DNA of 64,000 nucleotides from CAKZQX01 sp034436755 (GCA_034436755.1 DAOTVB010000201.1:186001-250000); one strand, 5' to 3'. Shown: positions 8,009-17,591, counted from the first letter of the stretch. Made by a program: numbers and translations. Notes: a model not told the origin generated them from the letters alone.

Positions 8009-10255
8009 ATGGGGACGATGAGACAAGTATTCGCGCTGGCCCGGGGGCTCCGCTGGTGGCTCGCCCTCAGCGTGCTGCTGGGCCTGTGCGTTTTTGCGCT
8101 GAATGCGCTGCAAATTACCATGATTGGCCTGGTCATCGATCAGGCGCTCCAGGCACGCATACCCTGGTGGTGGGTGCCGGTCGGCATTGGCGTATTTGCG
8201 GTCGTCTTCCTGGTGCGGGCCGGGTTTGCCTGGCTGGCGCGCATGACCGCCCACCGGGTTGCCACGCGTACGCGCACCGTGCTGCGTGACCGGCTGTACA
8301 CGCATATTCTGGCGATGGGGCCGGAGTTTACCTCGCATGAACGGACCGGCGCGCTGACCAACCTGGCGGTCGAGGGCATCGCCGGCATGGAGGGCTACCT
8401 CAGCCGGTATGTACCGCAGATCATCCTGGGTTTTACCGTGCCGGTGCTGCTCCTGGGCTATGTGGCCCTCCTGGACCCGCTGGTCGCCCTGGTGCTGCTG
8501 GCGGTGCAACTGCTGCTGCCACTGGTCTTGTGGCTGCTCCAGCGGGCCTTTGGCACGGCGGGCGGGCGCTTCTGGGAGACGGTCAGCACCCTGAGTGCGC
8601 AGTTCCTCGATCTGCTGCAGGGCATGACCACGCTCAAGATGTTTACCCGCAGCCGGGACTACAGCGAGAGTGTCCAGTTTCAGTCGGACAAGCTGCGCTG
8701 GATCACGATGGACCGCATTTTTATCACGATGTTTTCGCTCTTCTTTCTGGAGTGGATCGCCACCCTGGGCACGATTGTAATTGCCAGCGGGATGGCCGCC
8801 TGGCGGCTCGAAACCGGTGCGATTTCACTGGGTATGGCGTTTGTGATCGTGCTGTTGAGTGTGGAACTGGCGCGCCCACTGCTGACGCTGGGCGGCACCT
8901 TCCAGACCCTGGCGCGCGGCTTCCCGGCTGCCGACCGCCTCTTCGCGCTGCTGCGGACGCCGCCGCTGATCCAGGATGCGCCCGACGCGATCGTGCCGGA
9001 GAACTGGACGCCGCATATTCGCCTGGAGCAGGTCAGCTTCTCCTACGCGGCAGTGCCGGGCAACGCGCCCGAGGCGCTTGAGACGCCGCAGGAGCGGCGC
9101 AACCGGCTGCGCGCAGAGAAGCAAGCCGAGCGCGAGCGCCGCAAGGCCGAACGCGCGCAGCAAAAGGCCGAGCAGCAAGCAGAGAAGCAAGCCAGGCGTG
9201 AGCGCCGCAAGGCCGAACGCGCGCAGCAGAAGGCCGAACAGCAAGCGCAGAAGGCCGAGCAGAAGCGCTTGAAGGCCGAGCAGCAAGCGCAGAAGGCCGA
9301 GCAGAAGCGCTTGAAAGCCGAGCAGAAGCGCTTGAAGGCCGAGCAGAAGAAGCAGAAGCGGAGAGGTGCGGCCACGCCGGAGGAAATTACGCCGGAAGAA
9401 ATTACGCCGGAAGAGGTTACGCCGGAGGAGGTTGCCCCAGAAGAGGTTACGCCGGAAGAGGTTGCCCCGGAAGAGGTTGCCCCCGTTGCGGACACCGCCG
9501 ACACCGCCGAGCCGGAGAGCACCCCGGAGGAGCCTGCTGTCGAGATCCCCGGGCCACTGGCGCTGAACGCGGTCTCATTTGAAATCAGGCCGGGCGAAAC
9601 CGTAGCCCTGGTGGGATCGAGCGGCGCGGGCAAAAGCTCCGTGATCAACCTGCTCTTCCGCTTCTACGATCCGCAGGCCGGGCAGATTACACTGGGCGGC
9701 TACCCGCTGACACAGCTCTCGCAGGACTGGCTGCGTAGCCAGATGACCCTCGCCGCCCAGGAGACCTATCTCTTCTACGGCACGATTGCCGAGAATCTAC
9801 GGCTGGCAAAGCCCGATGCAACCCAGGCCGAACTGGAAGCCGCCGCGCGCTCCGCCAACATCCACAACTTTATCGCCGGCCTGCCGGAGGGCTACGACAC
9901 CCAGGTCGGCGAGCGCGGGGTGCTGTTAAGCGGTGGGCAGGCCCAGCGTATCGCCCTTGCCCGCACCCTGCTCAAGGATGCGCCCATCCTGGTGCTGGAT
10001 GAGGCCACCTCGCAGGTGGATGCCGAGACCGAGGCGGTCATTCAGGCGGAACTCAAGCGCCTGGCGCAGAGCAAGACCGTGCTGATGATTGCGCACCGCC
10101 TGAGCACGGTGCGGCATGCCGACCGCATCCTGGTGATGGACGAGGGCCGAATACTCGAGGCCGGAACCCATGCAGAGTTGCTGGCGCGATCCGGTCCCTA
10201 TGCGCGCCTGATCGAGGCCCAGCGGGTTGTCACCGCGCTGGTTGAGGAAGAATAA
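8009..10255 (+). CDS. cydD: CydD-type ABC exporter subunit with long coiled-coil insertion
   Basis: A 748-residue ABC exporter half: six-helix membrane domain (about residues 1-300) and C-terminal ATPase. The segment VEGIAGMEGYLSRYVPQ and LSAQFLDLLQGMTTLKMF resemble CydD, which with CydC exports thiols or moves heme-related substrates across the cytoplasmic membrane for cytochrome bd assembly. ATPase motifs are intact: Walker A GSSGAGKSS, signature LLSGGQAQR, Walker B ILVLDEATS, H-loop IAHRLS. Oddity: between the first ATPase strand (LEQVSFSYA, near residue 345) and ALNAVSFEIRPGE (near 517) lies about 160 residues of Lys/Glu/Gln/Ala-rich coiled coil followed by repeated TPEEV/APEEV. The ATG at 8009 is chosen, with GGAGAGG upstream; the frame is open to 7958. 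It is followed after three bases by its partner gene. Confidence 0.85.
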   Translation: MGTMRQVFALARGLRWWLALSVLLGLCVFALNALQITMIGLVIDQALQARIPWWWVPVGIGVFAVVFLVRAGFAWLARMTAHRVATRTRTVLRDRLYTHILAMGPEFTSHERTGALTNLAVEGIAGMEGYLSRYVPQIILGFTVPVLLLGYVALLDPLVALVLLAVQLLLPLVLWLLQRAFGTAGGRFWETVSTLSAQFLDLLQGMTTLKMFTRSRDYSESVQFQSDKLRWITMDRIFITMFSLFFLEWIATLGTIVIASGMAAWRLETGAISLGMAFVIVLLSVELARPLLTLGGTFQTLARGFPAADRLFALLRTPPLIQDAPDAIVPENWTPHIRLEQVSFSYAAVPGNAPEALETPQERRNRLRAEKQAERERRKAERAQQKAEQQAEKQARRERRKAERAQQKAEQQAQKAEQKRLKAEQQAQKAEQKRLKAEQKRLKAEQKKQKRRGAATPEEITPEEITPEEVTPEEVAPEEVTPEEVAPEEVAPVADTADTAEPESTPEEPAVEIPGPLALNAVSFEIRPGETVALVGSSGAGKSSVINLLFRFYDPQAGQITLGGYPLTQLSQDWLRSQMTLAAQETYLFYGTIAENLRLAKPDATQAELEAAARSANIHNFIAGLPEGYDTQVGERGVLLSGGQAQRIALARTLLKDAPILVLDEATSQVDAETEAVIQAELKRLAQSKTVLMIAHRLSTVRHADRILVMDEGRILEAGTHAELLARSGPYARLIEAQRVVTALVEEE

Positions 10256-10258
10256 GCC

Positions 10259-12340
10259 ATGAACCGACGAGCAATTATTTTGCGGCTGCTGGGGCAGATT
10301 CGCGGCATGTGGGGCTTTGTGATCTTTGCGATCCTGGCCCGCCTGCTCAATCAGATTGCCGGAATTGCGATTCTGGCAATGGCCGCCTGGGGTCTGGGGC
10401 AGGTGATCCTGCAAACCGATCCCGGTCAGCAGTCGTTTATCCAGTCCTATTTTATGATCAACCTGGTACTGTTTGGCGCGGCCAAGGGTATCTTCTACTA
10501 CCTGGATCACTATCTGGGCTCCTACATTGCGCTGCGCCTGATCGAAACCCTGCGCGTCCGGCTGTTTCAGCGGCTGGAACCACTGGCCCCGGCCGGCCTG
10601 ACCCACATGCGCAGTGGCGACCTGGTCTCGCGGGCCATCGCCGATATTGACCGGCTGGAGACCTTCTACGGGCAGACCATCGGTGCGGCGGTTGTCACGG
10701 TGATGATCCCGCTGGTTGCGCTGTTTGCTATCTCGCTCTTCAGCGGCTGGCTGGCGCTGCTCTTCCTGCCCTTCCTGGTGGCGGTCGGGCTGGTTGTGCC
10801 CTGGTTGATCGATGACCTGAGCCGCACGGCCAGCCTGCGGTTGCGCACGGCAGCGGCGGATATGAACGCCTACATCACTGACAGTATCCAGGGGCTGCGC
10901 GACATTGTCGCCTTTGGCGGTCAGGAGCGGCGGCGGCAGGAGGTGCGCGCCCGCGATGAGCGCATGACCCGCATCCAGGGCCGCCTGTCGGATGTCTCCG
11001 GCTTGCAGGATGCGCTCAATGACTCGCTGGTCTCCACCAGCCTGGTCAGCCTGCTGATCATCGGGATGATCCTGACAAACTGGAACCAGTTGCTGCTGGT
11101 CGAGATCCCGCCCATCCTGGCAATCGCGGTCGCCGCCTTTGGCCCGCTGGCCGGGCTGCGCAACGTGGTCGGCGGGTTTAACGAGGCCAGCGCCAGTGCC
11201 AACCGCCTCTTCGCCATCATGGACCAGGAGCCGCTGGTGCAGGAGACGGCGACCACGCCGCCGGAAACGCCGGTTGAGCCCTCCATCCAGTTTGAATCGG
11301 TCTACTTCAACTACCCGACGAACGGCCAGCTCAAGCTGATGGACGATATGATCCAGTTGACGCCCGGCCAGCCGGCTGCAACCAACGGGCATAGCCCCAA
11401 CGGTGGACAACCCGCGCCCACCAGTCAACAATCAGCCGCGACGGAGACCGACCAGAACGCCGCGCCAAGCGAGCGCAAAGCGCGGAAGGTGCGGCGCAAG
11501 GCGCAGAAGACCAGGCCGGAGGCGCGGCGCAAATGGTTTGGCCTGTTCCGGTGGCGCAAGCCCAAAGCCGCCGAAACCAGCGCCGCAACCCCGCCGGAAA
11601 CGTCGGAGCCCACCGTCCAGAGCCCACCCGCGCCTGGACCGGGGCCATGGGTGCATAACAACCTGAACTTCACCATCCCGGCCGGGCAGACGGTCGCGCT
11701 GGTGGGGCCGAGCGGCGCAGGCAAAACCACCGTGATCAACCTGCTGTTGCGCTTCTGGGAGGCGGATGCGGGGCATGTGCGCATCGGTGGGGTGGATGTC
11801 CGCGACTTCCCGCTGGATGATCTGCGGCGCAGGATCGCGGTGGTCTCGCAACGCACCTACATCTTTAATGCCACGATCAAGGAGAACATCCTGATCGGCA
11901 AGCCCGACGCCACCGATGCTGAGATCGAGCGGGCGGCGCAACTGGCAAACATCCACGACTTTATCGCCTCGCTGGTGGATGGCTACGATACTCGCGTGGG
12001 CGAGATGGGCGCGCGGCTCTCGGGCGGGCAGCGGCAGCGGCTGGCAATTGCCCGCGCCCTGATCAAAGATGCCCCCATTCTGATCCTGGACGAAGCCACC
12101 TCCAGCCTGGATGCCACCACCGAGCGCGAGATCCAGATGGCGATCCAGGAACTGATGCAGGGGCGCACCACGATCATCGTTGCGCACCGCCTCTCAACCG
12201 TGGTCAACGCCGACGAGATCCTGGTGATTGATCAGGGGCAGGTGGCGGAACGGGGCAAACATGCCGAACTGCTGACGCAGCGCGGCGTCTATGCACGCCT
12301 CTTCGCCAGCCAGCAGGATGATCTGTTGTATATTGAGTAG
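10259..12340 (+). CDS. cydC: CydC-type ABC exporter subunit with charged insertion
   Basis: A 693-residue partner of the preceding exporter half. The membrane domain contains LFQRLEPLAPAGLTHMRSGDLVSRAIADIDRLE, which matches the CydC family pattern. ATPase motifs: Walker A GPSGAGKTT, signature LSGGQRQR, Walker B ILILDEATSSLD, H-loop VAHRLS, so both ATP sites of the heterodimer look usable. As in the partner, a stretch of about 110 residues interrupts the ATPase between the first strand (FESVYFNYP, near residue 345) and LNFTIPAGQTVALVG (near 470). It is Pro/Thr-rich with a very basic centre (KARKVRRKAQK). It starts three bases after the cydD-like stop, so the two are one operon. No cytochrome bd genes are in the window, so the physiological substrate is open. 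Confidence 0.85.
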   Translation: MNRRAIILRLLGQIRGMWGFVIFAILARLLNQIAGIAILAMAAWGLGQVILQTDPGQQSFIQSYFMINLVLFGAAKGIFYYLDHYLGSYIALRLIETLRVRLFQRLEPLAPAGLTHMRSGDLVSRAIADIDRLETFYGQTIGAAVVTVMIPLVALFAISLFSGWLALLFLPFLVAVGLVVPWLIDDLSRTASLRLRTAAADMNAYITDSIQGLRDIVAFGGQERRRQEVRARDERMTRIQGRLSDVSGLQDALNDSLVSTSLVSLLIIGMILTNWNQLLLVEIPPILAIAVAAFGPLAGLRNVVGGFNEASASANRLFAIMDQEPLVQETATTPPETPVEPSIQFESVYFNYPTNGQLKLMDDMIQLTPGQPAATNGHSPNGGQPAPTSQQSAATETDQNAAPSERKARKVRRKAQKTRPEARRKWFGLFRWRKPKAAETSAATPPETSEPTVQSPPAPGPGPWVHNNLNFTIPAGQTVALVGPSGAGKTTVINLLLRFWEADAGHVRIGGVDVRDFPLDDLRRRIAVVSQRTYIFNATIKENILIGKPDATDAEIERAAQLANIHDFIASLVDGYDTRVGEMGARLSGGQRQRLAIARALIKDAPILILDEATSSLDATTEREIQMAIQELMQGRTTIIVAHRLSTVVNADEILVIDQGQVAERGKHAELLTQRGVYARLFASQQDDLLYIE

Positions 12341-12368
12341 GTTATAGGTTACAGGTTACAGGTTACAG
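12341..12368. repeat. Heptanucleotide tandem array (GTTACAG)
   Basis: Four units (GTTATAG once, GTTACAG three times) that begin immediately after the cydC-like stop codon. Confidence 0.85.
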
Positions 12369-12380
12369 AGAACGACGTAG

Positions 12381-12400
12381 GGGCGCAGCATGCTGCGCCC
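12381..12400. repeat. Perfect 20-bp palindrome
   Basis: GGGCGCAGCATGCTGCGCCC, a perfect inverted repeat with the same core as the palindrome at 2743-2768. It lies between the exporter operon and the next kinase gene and could form a hairpin in RNA, but no T-run follows. Confidence 0.8.
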
Positions 12401-12495
12401 TATTACTATCACACGCCCACATCCTGCACCCGCCTTCCCGGATTTCGTATCACCCCATCCTGACGATGCACCCCCTGGATGTTGGAGAATACACT

Positions 12496-15432
12496 ATGAT
12501 GCACGAACATACCCCACCCGACGCAGCAGAGGACCGGGCCGAAGTTGCCCGCCTGCAGCAACGGGTGGCCGAACTGGAACAGCAGGCCGCTACTGCCCAG
12601 GCGGAGTGCGACGCGCTCTACCAGAGCATGTTTGTGAAAAACAGTGCGGTCAAACTGCTGATTGACCCCGAATCCGGCGCAATTGTTGATGCCAACCCGG
12701 CTGCCGGCGACTTCTACGGCTATCCGCCGGATGTGCTGCGCCGCATGAATATCACCGATATTAACACCATGAACCCCATAGCAATGCAGGCTGAAATGCA
12801 GCAGGCCCAGAGCGAAGCCCGGCGTCACTTTCGCTTTCACCACCGACTGGCCTCCGGGGAGATCCGTGATGTGGAGATCTACTCCGGGCCGATTACGCTC
12901 TGGGGGCAGCCCCTGCTCTTCTCGATTATCCACGACATCACCGAGCATAACCGGGCCGTGGAAGCGCTGCGCGAGAGCGAGGAGCGCTACCGCACCATCG
13001 TTGACTGGACCTACGACTGGGAATACTGGATCGATCCCACCGGACACTACCGCTATGTCTCGCCCTCCTGTGAACAGATCACCGGCTATCACCCGGCGGA
13101 GTTTATCGGCGATCCGGCCCTCCTGGAACGCCTGATCCACCCGGTGGATCAGGCACGCGTGAGCCATCATCTGCATGCCGAGATGACCGATGAGGAAGCG
13201 GCCGAGTTGGAGTTTCGGATCATCACCCGGAGTGGCGTAGAGCGCTGGATCGGGCATGCCTGCCGGCCGGTATATGCCGCCGATGGCCGCTGGTTGGGGC
13301 AGCGTGCCAGCAACCGGGATATCACCGCCCGCATCCAGGCCGAGGAGACACTGCGCCAGACCTATGCCGAGCTTGAGCAGCGAGTCACCAGTCGCACTGC
13401 CGAACTGTACCATACCAACCAGGTGTTACATGCCGAAGTTGACCAGCATCAACGTACCACCGCAGCCCTGCAGGAAAGCCAGGCACTGTTCCAGGCATTT
13501 CTGGAACACTCGCCCATGCTGATCTTTGCCCGCGATCTGGAAGGACGCTACCTGTTTGTCAACCACGAGTATGAAGCCATGGTGGGACGCCCCCAGGCCG
13601 AGATTGTGGGGAAGACGCCCTATGATGTTTTGCCGGCACCGATTGCCGAGCAGTTCCTGGCCCAGGATCGGGATACTCTTGCCAGCGGGACATCCACGAT
13701 ACGTGAGTACTCGTTGACCCTGCATAACCGGACGTTAGTCTATCTCAAATATCGCTTTCCGCTCTATGATGCCCAGGAAACAATGTATGCCGTCGCCGGG
13801 ATTTCAACCGACATTACCATGCGCAAACGCACGGAAGAGGCACTGTACGAGAGTGAAGCGCGCTACCGGCGGCTGACCGAGAATGCTCCGGATATTATCT
13901 ATCGTTTTCGGCTGCAGCCAACCCATGGCTTTGAATATATTAACCCAACAGTTACGCAGATCACCGGCTACACGCCGGAAGAACACTATGCCGATCCGAA
14001 CCTGGGGAGCAAACTGATCTACCCGCCGGATAAGGACATCCTGACGGCGATTGTGCAGAACGAAGTGCCCTTCGGCATCCCGGTTGAACTACGCTGGGTG
14101 CGCAAGAATGGCACTATTCTCTGGATCGAACAGCGCAATGTGCCGGTCTATGATGCTATGGGCATGCTGACGGCGATTGAGGGCATTGCCCGGGATATTA
14201 CCGCGCGGAAAGAGGCCGAACAGGCGCTGGCGACCGAGCGCGCCAACGTCGAAGCCCTGGTCGTCGAGCGTACCCGCGAATTGCGGCGGGAACGCGACCG
14301 CACCCAGGCCATCCTGGAAGCGCTGGGCGAGGCGGTCATGGTGGTCGATATGGAAGGCGTTGTGCAGTATCTCAATCCGGCAGCCGTGATCCTGACCGGC
14401 ATGCCCAACAGTGATCCTGCCCGGAGCCGACACTGGTTGCAGTGGCAGCATCTGGCTTCGCCCGAACTGGTCGAAGAACTGCGGACGGCCATCCAGGGCG
14501 GGCAGACCTGGCGCGGCGAGGTGATACTCAAGCGCGTTGACGGCACCTGCTACGATGCCGCGCTGACGGTTGCGCCGCTGTTTGACCCCGATCAGCCGGG
14601 GCAGCCGACCAGTTTTGTCAGCGTGCAGCGCGATATTACCGCCATGAAGCTGGCCGAGCGCATGAAAGACCAGTTTGTCTCTAATGTCTCGCATGAGTTG
14701 CGTTCGCCCATGTCGTTGATTACCATGCTGACCGGGAGCCTGGAGTTGCTCTACCCGCGCATGGATGATGCCCGACGGCTTGAGATCATTCAGGATATTC
14801 GCAAACATACGCGGGTGCTGAGTGATCTGATTGGTGATGTGCTGGAGATCTCGCGCATCGACAGCGGGCGCATCGACAGTGAGCAGCATCCGCTCAACCT
14901 GGCCCGCCTGGTGCTGGACGAGATTGAGAGCCTGGAGCCGATGGCCCGCAAGAGGGCGATCACGCTCACGCTGGATTGCGCCGAGGAGCTGCCGGTGCTG
15001 GGTCATGCCGGGCAGTTGCGCCAGGTGATACGCAACCTGCTAAACAATGCGCTCAAATATACGCCCGATGGCGGCTGGATTACCTGCGTCTGCCAGGTGC
15101 TGACCACACCCATACCCCGGGCGGAAGCACCGGCAGCCATGCCGGGCGCGCTCACCTGGCCGGGCAACCAGCGTCTACCGCCCGGCCGCTGGGCCGCCTG
15201 TCTGGTCAGCGATACCGGCATCGGCATCAGTCCGGCTGACCTGCCGCATATCTTTGAGCGCTTTTACCGGGCGCAGACCCAGGGCGATATTCCCGGTACC
15301 GGGCTGGGCCTCTCGATTGCCGGGGAACTGGTCAGACGCCACGCGGGCTATCTGGAAGTAAGTTCAAAACTCAATGTGGGGAGCAGTTTTGCGCTGTATC
15401 TCCCGCTTAAGGAGGATCAGTGTGACACCTGA
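12496..15432 (+). CDS. Multi-PAS sensor histidine kinase
   Basis: A 978-residue, apparently soluble sensor kinase. An N-terminal coiled coil (RLQQRVAELEQQAATAQ) is followed by about five PAS domains with PAC-type ends (for example DITEHNRAVEALRESEERY, DITMRKRTEEALYESEARY, DITARKEAEQALATE). Then come HisKA with phospho-acceptor His near residue 733 (VSHELRSPM) and an ATPase domain with the N-box LLNNALKYTPD, DTGIGI and GTGLGLS. All kinase motifs are intact. The ATG at 12496 is chosen because GGAG lies eight bases upstream; the ATG at 12499 is equally possible. The response-regulator gene overlaps its end by 11 bases, so the pair forms a two-component system. The signal is not evident; many PAS domains suggest redox, ligand or light sensing. 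Confidence 0.93.
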   Translation: MMHEHTPPDAAEDRAEVARLQQRVAELEQQAATAQAECDALYQSMFVKNSAVKLLIDPESGAIVDANPAAGDFYGYPPDVLRRMNITDINTMNPIAMQAEMQQAQSEARRHFRFHHRLASGEIRDVEIYSGPITLWGQPLLFSIIHDITEHNRAVEALRESEERYRTIVDWTYDWEYWIDPTGHYRYVSPSCEQITGYHPAEFIGDPALLERLIHPVDQARVSHHLHAEMTDEEAAELEFRIITRSGVERWIGHACRPVYAADGRWLGQRASNRDITARIQAEETLRQTYAELEQRVTSRTAELYHTNQVLHAEVDQHQRTTAALQESQALFQAFLEHSPMLIFARDLEGRYLFVNHEYEAMVGRPQAEIVGKTPYDVLPAPIAEQFLAQDRDTLASGTSTIREYSLTLHNRTLVYLKYRFPLYDAQETMYAVAGISTDITMRKRTEEALYESEARYRRLTENAPDIIYRFRLQPTHGFEYINPTVTQITGYTPEEHYADPNLGSKLIYPPDKDILTAIVQNEVPFGIPVELRWVRKNGTILWIEQRNVPVYDAMGMLTAIEGIARDITARKEAEQALATERANVEALVVERTRELRRERDRTQAILEALGEAVMVVDMEGVVQYLNPAAVILTGMPNSDPARSRHWLQWQHLASPELVEELRTAIQGGQTWRGEVILKRVDGTCYDAALTVAPLFDPDQPGQPTSFVSVQRDITAMKLAERMKDQFVSNVSHELRSPMSLITMLTGSLELLYPRMDDARRLEIIQDIRKHTRVLSDLIGDVLEISRIDSGRIDSEQHPLNLARLVLDEIESLEPMARKRAITLTLDCAEELPVLGHAGQLRQVIRNLLNNALKYTPDGGWITCVCQVLTTPIPRAEAPAAMPGALTWPGNQRLPPGRWAACLVSDTGIGISPADLPHIFERFYRAQTQGDIPGTGLGLSIAGELVRRHAGYLEVSSKLNVGSSFALYLPLKEDQCDT

Positions 15433-16174
15433 GGCACACATTCTGGTTGTGGATGATCAACAGGACCATCTCAAGGCGGTGCAGTTGATCCTGGAGGGTA
15501 TGGACTACCATGTTATCCCATGCACCCATGCAACGGAAGCGCTGGAAATCCTCCGGGGGCAACCGGTTGATCTGATTCTGGCCGATATCGCCATGCCGCA
15601 TATCAATGGCTATCAACTCTTTGAGGAGGTGCGCCGGCAACCGGAGTGGACGACCATTCCCTTTATCTTCCTGACGGCCCGCGCACTGGATAGTGATATT
15701 CGCTATGGTAAAGCCATGGGCGTAGACGACTACCTGACCAAACCGATCCAGCCGGAGGATCTGCTGGCGACGGTTGAAGGGAAACTGCGCCGGCACCAGG
15801 AACTGCAGCAGAGTATACCGGCAACGTCCACAACCGCACCGGACACCCCGGCACCGCTGACGGTCGGGCTGCTGCAGATTGACTCCGCCGGACACCAGAT
15901 CTGGTTTGCGGGGCAGCCGGTAAAACTCTCGGTGCGCGAGTTTTCCCTGCTCGAATATCTGGCACGCCATGTCGGGCAGGTTGTGGATACCTGCGATCTG
16001 CTCGAGGTGACCCACGGCGTCACTACCGAAGATGCGCAGGAAGCGCGCGAGTTGCTGCGCCCATTTGTGCGCTCGGTGCGGCGCAAACTGGGCTATGGCG
16101 TGGGTGAGCCGGGCTGCATCGAGACCGTGCGCGGGATGGGCTATCGGCTGGTTGAGCCAACCGCCACGGCATGA
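15422..16174 (+). CDS. OmpR-type response regulator
   Basis: A 250-residue regulator, partner of the upstream kinase. The receiver domain has the acidic pair (VVDDQQ), phospho-acceptor Asp near residue 55 (LILADIAMP), the conserved Thr (FLTAR) and Lys (DYLTKP). After a Thr/Pro-rich linker comes a winged-helix DNA-binding domain (KLSVREFSLLEYLARHVGQVV through VRRKLGYG and TVRGMGYRLVEP). The start is GTG at 15422, set by GGAGG six bases upstream and by similarity of SVTPEAHILVVDD to receiver starts. It overlaps the kinase gene by 11 bases, implying coupled translation. It is followed by a region of hairpin-rich repeat elements. Confidence 0.92.
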   Translation: MTPEAHILVVDDQQDHLKAVQLILEGMDYHVIPCTHATEALEILRGQPVDLILADIAMPHINGYQLFEEVRRQPEWTTIPFIFLTARALDSDIRYGKAMGVDDYLTKPIQPEDLLATVEGKLRRHQELQQSIPATSTTAPDTPAPLTVGLLQIDSAGHQIWFAGQPVKLSVREFSLLEYLARHVGQVVDTCDLLEVTHGVTTEDAQEARELLRPFVRSVRRKLGYGVGEPGCIETVRGMGYRLVEPTATA

Positions 16175-16268
16175 CGCACATCATGTACCGGCGATTGTCC
16201 ATAACTTCCCGCAAATGTCCCGCCCAACCGGGTTGATTGGAAATAGTTGATCTGGTAGGCTGAGTTCA

Positions 16269-16376
16269 CAACATACGCGGTGAACGTTCAAACGAAATTT
16301 TGGGAGGAACAGCGGTCTTCTTGCACCCTGCCAGAGGCGAATTGCCCTTCCGGGTCGCTAACCGCGTAACGCGTGT
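16269..16376. repeat. Nested-hairpin element, shortened copy (A1)
   Basis: Starts ACATACGCGGTG and ends ACCGCGTAACGCGTGT, the two terminal repeats of the 197-bp family. The right middle arm (CCTGCCAGAGGCGAA) is present but the central hairpin is missing. It abuts the full copy A2. Confidence 0.6.
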
Positions 16377-16381
16377 AAGTA

Positions 16382-16577
16382 ACAGGAGTTACGCGGTCCC
16401 TGGCCCGGAAAGTATGTCGGCATCCGGCTGGGCGGAAAAGACCAGATCTTTTTCACAAAAAAATTCACGTTGTGAATTTTTTTGTGAAAAAGAAAAAAGA
16501 GTACCATGCTGCCGCAGACGAATCCGGCTTTTGGGACGGTCAACGGACCAAAATAGACTGCACCGCGTAACGTATGT
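16382..16577. repeat. Nested-hairpin element, full copy (A2)
   Basis: 196 bp between ACAGGAGTTACGCGGT and ACCGCGTAACGTATGT. Its middle arms are in inverted order relative to the copies at 22619 and 28098 (here GTACCATGCTGCCGCAGACGA is on the right). The centre is a long A/T-rich hairpin, arms TTCACAAAAAAATTCAC / GTGAATTTTTTTGTGAA, with a 3-nt loop at 16469-16471. It lies between two signalling genes. Confidence 0.8.
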
Positions 16578-16625
16578 AAGGAAGCGGAATTGGATCATTT
16601 CTACGCTGGGGAGGAGCAGACCGCG

Positions 16626-17015
16626 ATGCATGAACCGGCAATGCTAACCGAACATCAGAACCGGCGTGAAGCCCCGGCAATGCAGGCCACGATCGGGCTT
16701 AATGGCTATTTTGTTGCGGTCAGTGCCGCCTGGCAGCGCATGCTGGGCTGGAACAGTGCCGAACTGGTAGCGCAGCCGTTTATCGAGCGGATTCACCCGG
16801 ATGATCTGGATACGGTCATCGCCGCAGTACATCACCTGCAGAACGGCGGCGAGCAGGCCGACTTTCGTGGCCGCTTTCGGCGGCGGGACGGCACCTATGT
16901 GCAGTTGCACTGGCACGCCCGCTTCAAGCCCGACCAGTTGCTGCTCACGGTTGTGGTTTATCTTGAGCGCACCGTTGAGCAATCCGAAGTAACCCGGCTA
17001 TGTGACGCCGGCTGA
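16626..17015 (+). CDS. Stand-alone PAS domain protein
   Basis: A 129-residue protein made almost entirely of one PAS domain (ATIGLNGYFVAVSAAWQRMLGWNSAELVAQPFIERIHPDD, then FRGRFRRRDGTYVQLHWHARFKPD). No kinase, cyclase or DNA-binding output follows. The ATG at 16626 is preferred since GGGGAGGAG lies about eight bases upstream; a TTG at 16590 would add 12 residues. It probably acts as a sensing or protein-protein module for the kinases around it, which is an inference from position only. Confidence 0.8.
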   Translation: MHEPAMLTEHQNRREAPAMQATIGLNGYFVAVSAAWQRMLGWNSAELVAQPFIERIHPDDLDTVIAAVHHLQNGGEQADFRGRFRRRDGTYVQLHWHARFKPDQLLLTVVVYLERTVEQSEVTRLCDAG

Positions 17016-17329
17016 TTCCCGCTAATGTCCCGCTTTGTCCCACCTGGGGAGCCGGCCGCTCCCCAAATCTCCCACTTTTCTCCATCGACATAGAGATAAA
17101 TTTTTATTAAACTGAGAGCAATCCCAATGCAAATGAGATGCACCTGATATGCATCTCTATGTTGATGCAGAGCATATCACGACATACTATGGGTTCAATG
17201 GTGTAATCCCGACAATGATGTCGTAATAGCAGGCATAACGTAGTGCCGTACAACAATAGACCCCAGGGAGCCGCGACACCGTTGGTTGCGGTCCCCTGAT
17301 TGCGCTTTATGCGGAGAAGGAGAGCGGAC
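17016..17329. promoter_or_regulatory. Leader region with inverted repeats
   Basis: Contains a GC-rich hairpin at 17046-17064 (GGGGAG/CTCCCC, no T-run), then A/T-rich sequence with a nested pair of inverted repeats: 17088-17097 with 17153-17162 (ACATAGAGAT/ATCTCTATGT) and, inside it, 17135-17142 with 17150-17157 (GAGATGCA/TGCATCTC). These could be a structured 5' leader or operator for the small gene at 17330. No gene is seen. Confidence 0.35.
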
Positions 17330-17545
17330 ATGAGTGTAAGTATGAATGAACAGCGGTTTCAGGTTGCCCGCCACATTGAAGAACTTCTGAGTGAAGAAGC
17401 CCGGCATGATCTCAACATGCTGTTTGTCATTGCCGAGTTATCCGAAGAGGAACAGCAGTTTCTTGCGGAGTTTGGCCGGCGCTGTCAGACGCAGCGACAC
17501 TGCGAAACGCATGAGTTTGGCTGGAGAGTGCCTGAACTGGCGTAG
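17330..17545 (+). CDS. Small protein of unknown function (71 aa)
   Basis: A 71-residue, acidic, probably helical protein (MSVSMNEQRFQVARHIEELLSEEARHDLNMLF...). The ATG at 17330 follows the strong ribosome-binding sequence GGAGAAGGAG by seven bases. It has no membrane segment or known motif. The gene at 17592 follows after 46 bases on the same strand and may share its transcript. Confidence 0.65.
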   Translation: MSVSMNEQRFQVARHIEELLSEEARHDLNMLFVIAELSEEEQQFLAEFGRRCQTQRHCETHEFGWRVPELA

Positions 17546-17591
17546 CAGCGCCCGCCGAACAACGTGCTGGTGAGAGAGGAGCGATATTCAT

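Noticed and set aside
9926..11431. A 501-codon minus-strand frame opposite the exporter genes, and similar long antisense frames at 32636-34762, 14089-15006 and 55166-56689.
   Set aside because: All lie opposite genes with intact conserved motifs and show low-complexity shadow composition.
16441..16500. Central A/T hairpins of the 197-bp elements as simple rho-independent terminators.
   Set aside because: They are embedded in a larger element with conserved terminal and middle arms, occur in tandem, and are not consistently placed at gene ends, although element E may act as a terminator.
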